From Mesorhizobium ventifaucium (lineage in GTDB: Bacteria; Pseudomonadota; Alphaproteobacteria; Rhizobiales; Rhizobiaceae): a stretch of 64,000 nucleotides of DNA. Below the pieces are notes generated by a model. That model made no database searches and was not told the origin of the DNA. It saw only the letters and a program-made list of their open reading frames with translations. Below are positions 1 through 7,778 of the stretch, in pieces. The position numbers and the translations under genes were made by a program. The DNA is taken from contig NZ_CAKXZS010000023.1 of the NCBI RefSeq assembly GCF_935822925.1, forward strand, positions 1 through 64,000, written 5' to 3'. The stretch's first letter is position 1, and each line of letters starts with the position of its first letter.

Positions 1-21
1 TTGAACGTCCGATGCTCTAGA

Positions 22-1086
22 CTAGCCTTTCCACTCCATCGATAGCCCGTGCGGATCGCAGACCGCGAGCGTTTTGACCTTGCGCTCGCCATTGAAGTAT
101 CTGCTGACCTTGAGAGGATTGAACGTCTCAGTGGGGTTGGGGTGTGCGACCTCGCCTTCCACGGTGACGCGCCAGACCGGCGCCGTCTTGCTCGCCTCCA
201 GCAGGATATCGTTTATGCGTCGGTGTTGATCGCCAGAAAGCTGATAGCCCATTATCGTGTGATACACGCACCGGGCTTGATAGGGCGGAATTTCCGCCAG
301 CGCAGAGCTCAGGTTCAACACGGCGTCGCCGCCTCTGATCCGGGGTGGATGCGCGGCGGCGACCTTCAAGGCGCCATCCAGTTTTGTAAGCCGGTCAATG
401 CGCTCGGGCCAGACAAGCGCCTTGAGCCATCGGCGTTCATTTTCATCCCGAACATCGGTCGGATAAAGTTCGAGGCCGATCCTCGATGAAACGGGGGGCG
501 GGAACATCCCCAATACAGGCACGCCAGGCCCTTCAAGGATGCAGGAAAGGACGAAATCCGCGTCGGTCCACCGCTCCAGCTTCGGAGCGCCTTTCCCGTC
601 CGTATACCGATATCCATACCTGTCGAAGTTCAGGTTCAGGCCGGCGCTGGATCCGATCTCGACGAGCCCAAGGGGAGCGGCCGCTTCTCGCGCAACCAGA
701 TCGAATGCGGGCAGCAGCAGCGCGCTACGGCCAGCCTCGTTGGTATTGGTCGCGCGCTTCGAGATGATGTCGACGAGTTCGGCTTCGTGGGCACCGCAAA
801 AAGCGGCGAAAAGTTCGAATGCGCGATCGTCGGCCGGCCGCGTTCCGCCCAGACTCGGATAGTAATCCTTGAGAGGATGATCGACGCCCCCAAGCAGGAG
901 ATACTGTACCGCGCCGAAGACAAGGTTCGCTGCCGGCTGACCCTTCCTGCGCCCTGCCGCCAGGCGCTGCAGCGCGACATTGTCCGCAATCCCAAGCGAC
1001 AGCTTTTCATAGAGGGGAGAGCCGCCACGACGAGACTCGTTGGCAAAGAAGCGGTAATAGTGAGCGCTTGTTTCAAACACCACCAT
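22..1086 (-). CDS. DUF2332 family protein
   Basis: A 354-residue cytosolic protein that resembles the DUF2332 family, whose function is unknown. Landmarks are an N-terminal YYRFFANES-type segment, a central LVEIGSSAGLNLNFDRYGY motif and a C-terminal VEGEVAHPNPTETFNP motif. The IGSSAGLNL stretch looks like a nucleotide- or SAM-binding glycine loop, but this is inference. There is no signal peptide or membrane segment. The ATG at 1086 gives the full family-like N-terminus. It stands alone on the minus strand next to a MITE-like element, so no operon context is available. Confidence 0.8.
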   Translation of the reverse strand: MVVFETSAHYYRFFANESRRGGSPLYEKLSLGIADNVALQRLAAGRRKGQPAANLVFGAVQYLLLGGVDHPLKDYYPSLGGTRPADDRAFELFAAFCGAHEAELVDIISKRATNTNEAGRSALLLPAFDLVAREAAAPLGLVEIGSSAGLNLNFDRYGYRYTDGKGAPKLERWTDADFVLSCILEGPGVPVLGMFPPPVSSRIGLELYPTDVRDENERRWLKALVWPERIDRLTKLDGALKVAAAHPPRIRGGDAVLNLSSALAEIPPYQARCVYHTIMGYQLSGDQHRRINDILLEASKTAPVWRVTVEGEVAHPNPTETFNPLKVSRYFNGERKVKTLAVCDPHGLSMEWKG

Positions 1087-1137
1087 AGCACAAACCTAGC
1101 GGGCAATAGATGTCTTGGATGTGGCTTCCACCTGTAA

Positions 1138-1344
1138 GAGACTGTTTCGAAAGTCGCTCCGGCGAGTCATATGGTGGTGGTTTCGAGAACCGGAGCGCAA
1201 CGGACATCTGGGTCCGTGAGCACCGGCCTACGCCGGCCGTAGCTTTCACTGCCACGACCGCTCATAAGTGCTTCGGCCGGCGAAGGCCGGAAGCGCAGAA
1301 AACGCCATCAGATGGCCGCCAGAGTAGAGTTTCCAAACAGTCTC
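1138..1344. mobile_element. MITE-like element or IS5-type remnant
   Basis: A 207-bp non-coding element starts GAGACTGTTTCGAAA and ends with the imperfect complement TTTCCAAACAGTCTC; the similarity between the two ends continues for about 25 bp. It is flanked on both sides by TAA (1135-1137 and 1345-1347), a 3-bp target duplication. GAG/CTC ends with a TNA duplication are typical of IS5-family (IS1031-like) elements. It contains no transposase frame, so it would need a transposase supplied in trans. It accounts for most of the gap between 1087 and 1432. Confidence 0.65.
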
Positions 1345-1432
1345 TAATTGCCTTAAGGCTTTCGGTCCAGCGGGTCAAGGAACCTGGCCAACAATAGATA
1401 CTTTCGAGCATACATTCCTGCGAGACTGGCGG

Positions 1433-2365
1433 ATGAACGAAACCGTGGATGATTCACCTTCGGGATATACTGTCTTTGATGGCGCCTTTCGCGACGAATC
1501 GCGCAGCCGTTCGGTGCCGTACAGGCTTTATGCCCCGGCTCCCCTCTTTGGCGCTTACCCGGTAATCCTTGTGTCGCATGGCATTGGCGGATCGCGCGAG
1601 GCGATGCCTTACCTCGGGCGGCGCCTGGCGGAAAGCGGTTACGTGGCGGTGCACCTGCAGCATACCGGGACGGACAGTTCGATCTGGCAACACGCAAACT
1701 CTCTTGCGGAAGTCTACCGCATTCTTCGTGAAGCCATGTGGGACGCCAATGCTGCGCGCGCGAGATTTCAGGACGTGCCCTTTGCCCTGCGCGAGCTTGC
1801 GCGCATGAACGGCGAGGGGCGGCTCGCCGGCCGCCTGGAGTTGACACGCATCGGCATGGCCGGACACTCTTATGGAGGCGTCTCGACGATGGTTGCCGCA
1901 GGGCAGAGAATGGGTCCGGGCGGGCAATGGTCGTTCAAGGAGCCAAGAATTCGCGCCGGCTTGGTCATGAGCCCGAACATACCCATCCAGGGCGGCGACT
2001 TGGCCGCCCTTTACCGCGATATCAGTATCCCGCTCTTCCACATCACCGGCACGAAAGATGGCAATGCGGTGCCCGGCAACAAGGAATTCGATCCGATACA
2101 GCGGACCCTTCCTTACGAAGCGCTGACCATCCCTCATCAATATCTGCTGGTTCTCGACGGTGCCGACCACAATGCGTTTTCCGGCCTGAAGCACGGACCA
2201 CACGCCCACGGCCCCGAGGAGGAGACCCGCTACACTCGCGTTGTACAAGACGGAGCAGTGCTGTTCTTCGATGCCTACCTGAATGAGAAAATGGCGTCTC
2301 TGGCGGCCCTTCGCCATGCGTTTCAATCCGGCCTTGAGCCGACCGATAGGTTTGAATGGAAATAG
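1433..2365 (+). CDS. alpha/beta hydrolase (PAF acetylhydrolase or dienelactone hydrolase-like)
   Basis: A 310-residue serine hydrolase. It has the oxyanion-region motif VSHGIGG near residue 48, the nucleophile elbow GHSYGG with Ser146, a likely acid Asp209 (TGTKDG) and the DH pair Asp245-His246, so the triad appears complete. No signal peptide is seen, so it is probably cytosolic. Similar proteins act on esters or platelet-activating-factor-like lipids, but the substrate cannot be read from sequence. The phage remnant begins almost directly after its stop codon, so the insertion boundary lies close to its 3' end. Confidence 0.78.
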   Translation: MNETVDDSPSGYTVFDGAFRDESRSRSVPYRLYAPAPLFGAYPVILVSHGIGGSREAMPYLGRRLAESGYVAVHLQHTGTDSSIWQHANSLAEVYRILREAMWDANAARARFQDVPFALRELARMNGEGRLAGRLELTRIGMAGHSYGGVSTMVAAGQRMGPGGQWSFKEPRIRAGLVMSPNIPIQGGDLAALYRDISIPLFHITGTKDGNAVPGNKEFDPIQRTLPYEALTIPHQYLLVLDGADHNAFSGLKHGPHAHGPEEETRYTRVVQDGAVLFFDAYLNEKMASLAALRHAFQSGLEPTDRFEWK

Positions 2366-2372
2366 TTGGAAG

Positions 2373-2723
2373 TCCGCCAGCGTTTACCGAGATCCGTCAG
2401 GCCTCGTGTCGATCTCCTCCGACCAGTTCACTCCGACTGTTGATGGCTGGGTCGAATGGGAGATTCTTTCGTACACGATCTCCAGTTTCGGCTCACGTCT
2501 GCAAAACATGACCGACACCACAACCGCCGGAATGGGGATGGTTGCCCATGGCAACAGCGGCCCGAACTCAGGCGGGATATCGACGGGCGGTGCCCCGGTC
2601 GTGGCGGGCAAAGCCTATGCGATCCAGTATCACGCCAGCGGAGCCGCCGGAAACGGTCTTGGTACAGCTCTTTCGCAGGGGATCGAAGTCTACGCCCGGG
2701 TGAAATTCTGGAGGACGGCATGA
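2373..2723 (+). pseudogene. 5'-truncated phage tail-like protein
   Basis: An open frame of about 117 codons encodes a Ser/Gly/Thr-rich beta-type sequence (SVYRDPSGLVSISSDQF..., then a GMGMVAHGNSGPNSGG stretch) that resembles the C-terminal part of a phage tail or tail-fibre protein. No credible start codon or ribosome-binding site precedes it; upstream the frame runs antisense-free into the hydrolase gene, which ends at 2365. Its stop overlaps the next start (ATGA at 2720-2723), as is usual in phage tail operons. The phage assignment is inference from composition and from the neighbour. Confidence 0.5.
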
Positions 2724-3099
2724 GGTACGCCCGCATCATTGATGGCGTGGTGGATTCGATTTCGTACGATCTGCCACATTTCGAAGGCGGCCCAGAGTCG
2801 GGATGGACAGAGGTTCCCGACGATGTTTTCGCCGGCGTTCATTCGATGGTGAGAAGTTCACCGGCCCAGAGCCAACGCCGCCATCTCTTAAGACAGTTCT
2901 GAAATCGCTAGTGCAGTCTCGTATCATCGAAGCTGGCAAGATGGCTTCCGCCTATGCCGCCTTGACACAAAACCCGATCTATTTCGCCCGCTGGTTTGCT
3001 CCCGATCGACCCGAGGTCTGCTGCGACGATCCGGACGCCATCCTGCTAGTCACGGCTCTTGACCTCGACCCTGACGCGATTCTCGCGCCTATCGTTTGA
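2720..3099 (+). pseudogene. frameshifted phage tail-associated protein
   Basis: The N-terminal part (MRYARIIDGVVDSI..., WTEVPDDVFAGV) reads from 2720. The continuation (DGEKFTGPEPTPPSLKTVL..., then MASAYAALTQNPIYFARWF...) is in a different frame to the stop at 3099. Reading base 2842 twice (CAT then TTC) joins them as ...FAGVHFDGEKF..., so a single-base deletion explains the break. The repaired protein would be 126 residues. It resembles small proteins encoded after tail-fibre genes in rhizobial prophages. A sequencing error is possible. Confidence 0.6.
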
Positions 3100-3336
3100 A
3101 AGACGCTTAAATCCGGCAACGTCACCGTGCCGATCCGCTTATCCGAGGTAGGCTAGCGGGTGTGTTCCCAAATGGAACTTTAGTAAATCCTAATGATTGT
3201 CTGTGAGCAGTGGGCGCCCCCGGGCTTGCTCGCTGCAGATCGGGCCCCAACCCCCGATCGAGCCCGCGCTCTCCGCCAGAGGCGCAGGCTTTATTACTCG
3301 CACGGAACACCAGGCGCGGTCGCGCCTTTCGCCGGA

Positions 3337-3456
3337 ATGAAGCAACTTCTCAGCGAAATGGCCGCTTTGGCAGATCCAGGCTTTTGGGTAGCGCTGGCGG
3401 TTGTTTTGGTTCCTTACGCCATCGGCGTCGCACTGCTTGTCTGGGTGGCTGGTTGA
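3337..3456 (+). CDS. small hydrophobic protein
   Basis: A 39-residue frame (MKQLLSEMAALADPGFWVAL...) is mostly one transmembrane helix of about 22 residues ending in VWVAG. A weak GCCGGA precedes the ATG. It could be a small membrane protein or chance. The 237 bases before it (3100-3336) show no other convincing gene. Confidence 0.35.
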   Translation: MKQLLSEMAALADPGFWVALAVVLVPYAIGVALLVWVAG

Positions 3457-3579
3457 CGGTTGATTGTGTCGCTCCCCGACAGCCGCCTTTTCCCTTCCCC
3501 CGCCGTTGAGTCGAGTCTTGGTAAAAATTTTACATTGGAAACTTGGAACATAAGTGAGGCAGAGAACATTGTTGGCGCC

Positions 3580-3876
3580 ATGGACAAGAACGATGGCGAC
3601 AATCTTCCTGAGGGGTTTCCGGGCAACCTGCCCGAGGATCCAGTGATCCTAGCCGATATCACGAAAAGAATTTCGAGAGAGATCGACGGTAAAATTGGGC
3701 CGGACGGTTTGGCGGTCACGGAGGCCAGGCGGGATCGCAATCTGGTTGAGGAATGGGAAGAAGCTGACCCCGCCCTCGACAGCCAGCCGTCCGTGGTTCC
3801 GTTGTTCCTGGTTCTGTATGCGCTCTCAATGTTGGGCTTGGCAGCGTACGCCCTCGCTAGTTGGTATCTTCCATAG
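3580..3876 (+). CDS. hypothetical protein with C-terminal membrane helix
   Basis: A 98-residue protein from the ATG at 3580. It has a charged acidic N-terminal two-thirds (MDKNDGDNLPEGFPG..., then ITKRISREIDGKIGPDG) and one C-terminal transmembrane helix (VPLFLVLYALSMLGLAAYAL), so it is probably tail-anchored in the inner membrane. An upstream in-frame extension to 3460 looks non-coding. The family is not recognised. It lies in the accessory patch among other small proteins. Confidence 0.5.
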   Translation: MDKNDGDNLPEGFPGNLPEDPVILADITKRISREIDGKIGPDGLAVTEARRDRNLVEEWEEADPALDSQPSVVPLFLVLYALSMLGLAAYALASWYLP

Positions 3877-4035
3877 CGCGCTTTGAGTTTCCGTTGCGCC
3901 AGCCTCTGGCAATAAGCCGAGCGATTCCTAATAGAGGCGTGGACTTTCCAGTTGAGAGCCGTAAGGTGCTCTTTTAGTCACGCGCTTGGGAACAAGCGCC
4001 AGATAGCGAGGTTACCAGCGTAAGGAGTTTCTCCT

Positions 4036-4203
4036 ATGGCTGACGAACAGGATAGGGCGCCGAACAACATTGATATCGTCGTTCGACGCTTGGTCAAAGA
4101 AACCGGCATTACCGAAGAACAGGCCCGGGAGTTTATCTTCTTCCTTGGGCTTCAATGGGCATCGCTGCTCCGGGAAGCAAAGGTCCTAGCTGCCAAGCGG
4201 TAG
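4036..4203 (+). CDS. small hypothetical protein, 55 residues
   Basis: A short gene with a strong ribosome-binding site (TAAGGAG, 4021-4027) ahead of ATG 4036. The product starts MADEQDRAPNNIDIVVRRL and has a helical core GITEEQAREFIFFLGLQW followed by a basic C-terminus ending AAKR. The layout, a short helix, then GI(T/S)xEQ, then a hydrophobic helix, resembles the next small protein at 4338. The family is not recognised. The good RBS and sensible amino acid composition support a real gene. Confidence 0.6.
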   Translation: MADEQDRAPNNIDIVVRRLVKETGITEEQAREFIFFLGLQWASLLREAKVLAAKR

Positions 4204-4337
4204 GGCGGGCTTGTCATACTTCCGAATAGAGTCTTCTGCCCGATCTCGTACAATGAACCGTCGCCTGCTTTCGAACGGCACAGGGGCGATTGAAAGTGTC
4301 GATCGCTTTCGCCCTACCGCAAAAGGGAGTTGGCCCG

Positions 4338-4592
4338 ATGCCCTTCACAGGAATAGCTGACCCGGAGCAGCTCAGCATTCTTCGCCAAGCTTTGGACGAG
4401 TATTGCCTCACCTGTGGTATTTCGGACGAGCAAGGCCGTGACGCCGCGGCGTGGCTAGTCATGTTGCTATTTAGAAATGGCGCGAACAGCCTGGAGGAAC
4501 TCAAGGGCAGGGCTGACCGAAGAACGTCGCCGAGCTTAGGCGTCACGGATCTTCCCTGTTGCGGCGCTCTAGCCGATCGACGGTTTCGATGA
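4338..4592 (+). CDS. small hypothetical protein, 84 residues
   Basis: Start ATG 4338 is preceded by AAGGGAG (4323-4329) at good spacing; an upstream in-frame ATG at 4290 lacks this. The core MPFTGIADPEQLSILRQAL..., GISDEQGRDAAAWLVMLLF resembles small uncharacterised rhizobial proteins of about 60 residues. The last 25 or so residues (DRRTSPSLGVTDLPCC...) look unlike protein and may be read-through after a 3' disruption. It shares a loose pattern with the product at 4036. Confidence 0.5.
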   Translation: MPFTGIADPEQLSILRQALDEYCLTCGISDEQGRDAAAWLVMLLFRNGANSLEELKGRADRRTSPSLGVTDLPCCGALADRRFR

Positions 4593-4682
4593 TCGCCTTT
4601 GCCAGCGCCTCGGCTTCATGGTTGGGCTCAGGCCCATAAGAAAAACGGCGCACAAGCAACCCACCCGCAAGGGCGCTTTACG

Positions 4683-4883
4683 CTAACCACGCGTCCCAGC
4701 TTTCGGATCATCCGGCGCGCTTTCCGATGGGTTTGCAAGCAGCCTCCGATCGCGTGCCACCAGCAACTTCTTTTTTCTTGCGAGCAGTTTGTCGCGATTT
4801 CCCTTAGCGGCCGCAGGGCCATGCTTTGCGGCAATCGCGTAGTCGGCTCTGTTCGTTCGATAGTCTTCGTTTTGCACAGACAT
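4683..4883 (-). CDS. small basic hypothetical protein
   Basis: A 66-residue, Lys/Arg-rich protein (MSVQNEDYRTNRADYAIAAK..., LARKKKLLVARDRRLLAN). GGGAGATAGGA lies just before the ATG at 4883. A high basic charge and no hydrophobic segment suggest a soluble, possibly nucleic-acid-associated protein, but no family is recognised. Confidence 0.45.
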   Translation of the reverse strand: MSVQNEDYRTNRADYAIAAKHGPAAAKGNRDKLLARKKKLLVARDRRLLANPSESAPDDPKAGTRG

Positions 4884-4968
4884 GTTCCTATCTCCCGATA
4901 CAGATTAACGCGCCACAACAGCAAGCAGTTCCTCAGACCCCATATGAACAATGGCGAGGTGCGATAAT

Positions 4969-5280
4969 TCAATCTACTACCATGTCACGCAACGGCTTTT
5001 TTCGCTTCGGTGGCCTGTACTTATCGACTAGCCTGATCTTGTCGATGTCGACCGTCACCAGCGGTCCCATGGCGATTGTTACCCTGCCGCTTTCCTCGTC
5101 TATGCGCGTGATCTCGCCGGTGAGCTCGATCTGCTGCCCCTTCTTCACCTTCGTATGATCGATGATCGAATGCGGAAAGTTGTAGCTCGGAATCGAGACG
5201 CTCACGCGATCCTCAGTGACCCGCCTGCGGACGGCGGCCGTGATCGCCACCAGATCTCCGATCCCAATTCCCCGCGCCAT
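4969..5280 (-). CDS. hypothetical protein, 103 residues
   Basis: A soluble protein, MARGIGIGDLVAITAAVRRR, then alternating beta-like segments (GQQIELTGEITRIDEESGRV, TIAMGPLVTVDIDKIRLVD) and a basic tail (PPKRKKPLRDMVVD). The short beta-strand pattern with a GEI..I.EESGRVTI core is compatible with a small beta-barrel, but no named domain is assigned. A 23-bp motif shared with the region upstream of 6300 lies just ahead of it (5307-5329). Confidence 0.6.
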   Translation of the reverse strand: MARGIGIGDLVAITAAVRRRVTEDRVSVSIPSYNFPHSIIDHTKVKKGQQIELTGEITRIDEESGRVTIAMGPLVTVDIDKIRLVDKYRPPKRKKPLRDMVVD

Positions 5281-5306
5281 TCCATAAGTCTGGTGCGGGC
5301 GGCATT

Positions 5307-5329
5307 TTAGTCAAGCGACAGCTAATATT
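5307..5329. repeat. 23-bp motif, copy 1
   Basis: TTAGTCAAGCGACAGCTAAT followed by ATT. It differs from the copy at 6217-6239 at three of 23 positions. The ends TTAG/CTAA form an imperfect palindrome. It sits 27 bp ahead of the start of the minus-strand gene at 5280 and could be an operator or a short dispersed repeat. Confidence 0.5.
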
Positions 5330-5552
5330 CTTCAGTGGTGGGGAAGTTCATGCGGTGCCGCCAACGCCGCCGCCAGAGGCCCCATGAAGCTACGACCGGC
5401 AAACGCAGTGGGTGAAGCCGGGCATCAAAGCCCGTGTCAGGCGAGCCGCTTCTTTCGCGCACGAGGCTGAAATCAGCGGCAAGTCGTCTGCTACTTTTTC
5501 TTTGTCGCCAATCTTGTCCGGTCTGGACGGTATATGGCGCGACGCTAATTTA

Positions 5553-6026
5553 ATGCCAATGGCACGTTTTCTGTTGAGCCTCGTTTCAATTTTGTTTTGC
5601 AGTACGTTTCTCCATGCGCAAGCGTGGCAGCCTTTCGGCGTCAGGCAGTTTGCCTTCATATTCGATGTTCCCCCTGGCTTTGTCCTGACGCAGCGTTCAG
5701 ACCAGGGCGCGGAATTCCGGGGCGAAAACGATGCCCTTCTTGCCGTGTGGGGCGCAAGGCTCGGCGAGCACAGTTTTCGCGCCGAGATCGAGCACCGCAT
5801 GGTCGAGGATGAAAAGGAGGGCTGGAAACTGACCTATAGGCGCGTCACGCCGAGATGGGCCAGCTACTCGGGTATCAAGAACGAACAGATCCGATATGTC
5901 CGCGCTATTGCGGTCTGCAACGACCGTGCCGCGCTTTTTGTCATAAATTACAGCAGCGATGAAAAAATCCCGTACGATCCGATTGTGGTGCGAATGGTGC
6001 GATCCCTGAAGGCGGAAGGTTGCTGA
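5553..6026 (+). CDS. exported hypothetical protein
   Basis: A 157-residue protein. The chosen start (ATG 5553, or 5559 six bases on) exposes a signal peptide, MPMARFLLSLVSILFCSTF, ending HAQA, so the mature domain is periplasmic. The longer frame from 5412 would bury this signal. The mature part (FGVRQFAFIFDVPPGFVLTQ..., then SSDEKIPYDPIVVRMVRSLK) looks like a small globular domain with a final helix. No family is recognised and no clear RBS is visible. Confidence 0.55.
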   Translation: MPMARFLLSLVSILFCSTFLHAQAWQPFGVRQFAFIFDVPPGFVLTQRSDQGAEFRGENDALLAVWGARLGEHSFRAEIEHRMVEDEKEGWKLTYRRVTPRWASYSGIKNEQIRYVRAIAVCNDRAALFVINYSSDEKIPYDPIVVRMVRSLKAEGC

Positions 6027-6216
6027 GGTTCGTTAAACAGTCCATCCATCTCAAACCCGTCATGGCGCTTTTCCGCCGTTGCTTCGAAGACTGATCGTCA
6101 GCCGGTCCAACGCTATGCTTCTTCACTATCATTCCTGACTACGAAGGCCAGCAGCGAGTGCGCAATCGCGACTGGAAACCGACGTTCGAACGAGGGGCTG
6201 AAAGTGGCCGGCACCC

Positions 6217-6239
6217 TTAGTCAAGTGATAGCTAATATA
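6217..6239. repeat. 23-bp motif, copy 2
   Basis: TTAGTCAAGTGATAGCTAAT followed by ATA, in the same orientation as the copy at 5307. It lies about 60 bp upstream of the exported protein starting at 6300. The remainder of the gap (6027-6299) shows nothing else convincing. Confidence 0.5.
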
Positions 6240-6299
6240 ATGGACCGCTTCATCCAATCGATGGACGAAGCCCATCAAGGGCCGGTGCTATTTTGATTC

Positions 6300-6554
6300 A
6301 TGTCGCGAGCTTACTTATCCCCGAGCCACCTTGCTTTCGCTATCCTCGCGATCAGCGTCAGCTATGCCGAAGCCGCGGACCGTAAGGTCGAAACCGCGAC
6401 GCTCGGTACGTACGCCAATTCGAAGAACCTGCCGGTTTGCACCGCGTCAAGCTCACTCTTCGAAGTCCTCGGTGATAAGTGTTTTCTCGTCAAAGGTTCG
6501 ATGATCTACGGCGACATCGCCGAACTATCCCAGATAGTCACTTTTAGTCGGTAG
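6300..6554 (+). CDS. small exported hypothetical protein
   Basis: An 84-residue product with an N-terminal signal peptide (MSRAYLSPSHLAFAILAISV, cleaved after YAEAA) and a mature domain of about 60 residues with two cysteines (LPVCTASS..., GDKCFLVKG) that could form a disulfide in the periplasm. No recognisable RBS precedes the ATG. The family is unknown. Confidence 0.5.
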   Translation: MSRAYLSPSHLAFAILAISVSYAEAADRKVETATLGTYANSKNLPVCTASSSLFEVLGDKCFLVKGSMIYGDIAELSQIVTFSR

Positions 6555-6671
6555 CTAACGGGGCGGGCGGTTTGCTCCAGTCCGGAATTCCGATTTGGAG
6601 GCCGCCATTGCACAGCTGCCCTGCGACATACGAGCTTGTCAACCAAATGGCCTCATCATGGGAGTCTCGTC

Positions 6672-7313
6672 ATGTCCATTCGCCGGATTGCGTTGACCTC
6701 GGCAGCGGTCACGCTTGCCTTCACAACCCTCGCCCAGGCCAGGCCGGACACCCGCGCCATGACCTGCCAACAGACGCAGGCGCTAATCCAGAGCCATGGC
6801 TCGGCGGTGCTGACCACCGGCCCGAACACCTATGCCCTCTACGTCCGCCAGTACAGCAATGCGTGCGACTGGTCGTTAATCCCAGCGGTAGGGTTTGTGC
6901 GACGCGTGATGGCCGGTGCTTGGTTCATCGATGCAGAGAGCCGCTCTACACTCCTCCCGGCTGACGGTGACGAGCATAGCTACTCTGCCGCGCCTTTCGG
7001 CAGGAAGCCCCTTGGCCTCCACCACCGTTCTCGACATAGCGGCGACCGTTCGCCTGTCTGCCTTGGCCGCAAGGTAAGTTGCCAACTTGGCGACACACGG
7101 CCCGCTGCCTCACGGTGGCTTTTCATTGCTCGAACCATCCAACTGCACGACCGACCTCAACGCAGGCAACAACAACGGTGGCGATCGTCACGACCAGCGC
7201 CATGCCTCGCTCGAAATTGGCAAGACGCTTTTCAATCGCAAGCTCCTGTCCATCCCAGTGAAGTGTGTTGGTCTTCGGGTTTATCCCCAAGAGTGCGAGA
7301 CCTTCCTGACTGA
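6672..7313 (+). pseudogene. exported small Cys protein with lost C-terminus
   Basis: From ATG 6672 (GGGAG at 6660-6664) the product starts with a signal peptide, MSIRRIALTSAAVTLAFTTL ending AQA, and a mature part with RPDTRAMTCQQTQALIQSHG and TTGPNTYALYV motifs typical of small exported rhizobial proteins of about 100 residues. After about residue 75 (...CDWSLIPAVGFV) the sequence turns Arg/Pro/Ser-rich, loses protein character and overlaps the opposite-strand gene at 7123. The 3' portion is probably non-coding junction sequence, so the gene appears truncated. Confidence 0.45.
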
Positions 7314-7395
7314 TCCCGCGTATGCGATCGGGCCACTCCGCCGGTGGCGCATCTTTCGTGTACCGAAATTTTCGGTTGTGATCCCAATCTGTCAT
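7123..7395 (-). CDS. small tail-anchored hypothetical protein
   Basis: A 90-residue protein from ATG 7395, preceded by GGAGGGCGAAC; the longer in-frame extension to 7533 would run into the tRNA. The N-terminal soluble part (MTDWDHNRKFRYTKDAPPAE..., ISQEGLALLGINPKTNTLHW) is followed by one membrane helix (GMALVVTIATVVVACVEVG). The family is not recognised. It sits immediately beyond the 3' end of the tRNA-Glu gene, on the presumed island side. Confidence 0.6.
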   Translation of the reverse strand: MTDWDHNRKFRYTKDAPPAEWPDRIRGISQEGLALLGINPKTNTLHWDGQELAIEKRLANFERGMALVVTIATVVVACVEVGRAVGWFEQ

Positions 7396-7521
7396 GTTCG
7401 CCCTCCTCCGGTTTTGACGAGAGGAGTGTGACAGGGATCGTTCGACTCGACAAAGCCAGAAGGAAATTGGCCAAACGTTGGACAGGAACGGGGAATTTTC
7501 CCCTAAGTGCTTGATTTTGTC

Positions 7522-7596
7522 TGGTACGCCCAAGGGGAATCGAACCCCTGTTACCGCCGTGAAAGGGCGGTGTCCTGACCGCTAGACGATGGGCGC
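7522..7596 (-). tRNA. tRNA-Glu (UUC)
   Basis: The reverse strand folds as a complete cloverleaf. The acceptor stem is GCGCCCA/TGGGCGT, the anticodon stem-loop is CCGCC-CTTTCAC-GGCGG with anticodon TTC, and the T arm is AGGGG-TTCGATT-CCCCT. The 3' CCA is encoded (7522-7524). The 3' end faces the accessory patch, and tRNA 3' ends are common integration sites for islands. Confidence 0.95.
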
Positions 7597-7778
7597 GCTC
7601 AGATGTGAGCGCTTATAGTTGCGTTGCACCAAACCGGCAACCCGTCTGCCGCTACCTGCGACAACTTTTTTCAGTGACCACAAAACCGCGCATTTTCAGC
7701 GCTTTCCCCGGTTCGACGCAGCATCGCGTGCCGTCCTGCGCATTGCGGACGTTGCATAAGCGAGGGAAGAACCAGCCG

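Noticed and set aside
6876..7085. Minus-strand 69-residue frame (ATYLAAKADRRTVAAMSRTV...)
   Set aside because: It starts with TTG, has no ribosome-binding site, is not recognisable and is antisense to the exported-gene remnant. It was left out of the features.
7595..7612. GCGCTCA/TGAGCGC hairpin next to the tRNA as a terminator
   Set aside because: It lies at the 5' side of the tRNA gene and overlaps its first two bases, with no T-run in the right direction, so it is not its terminator.
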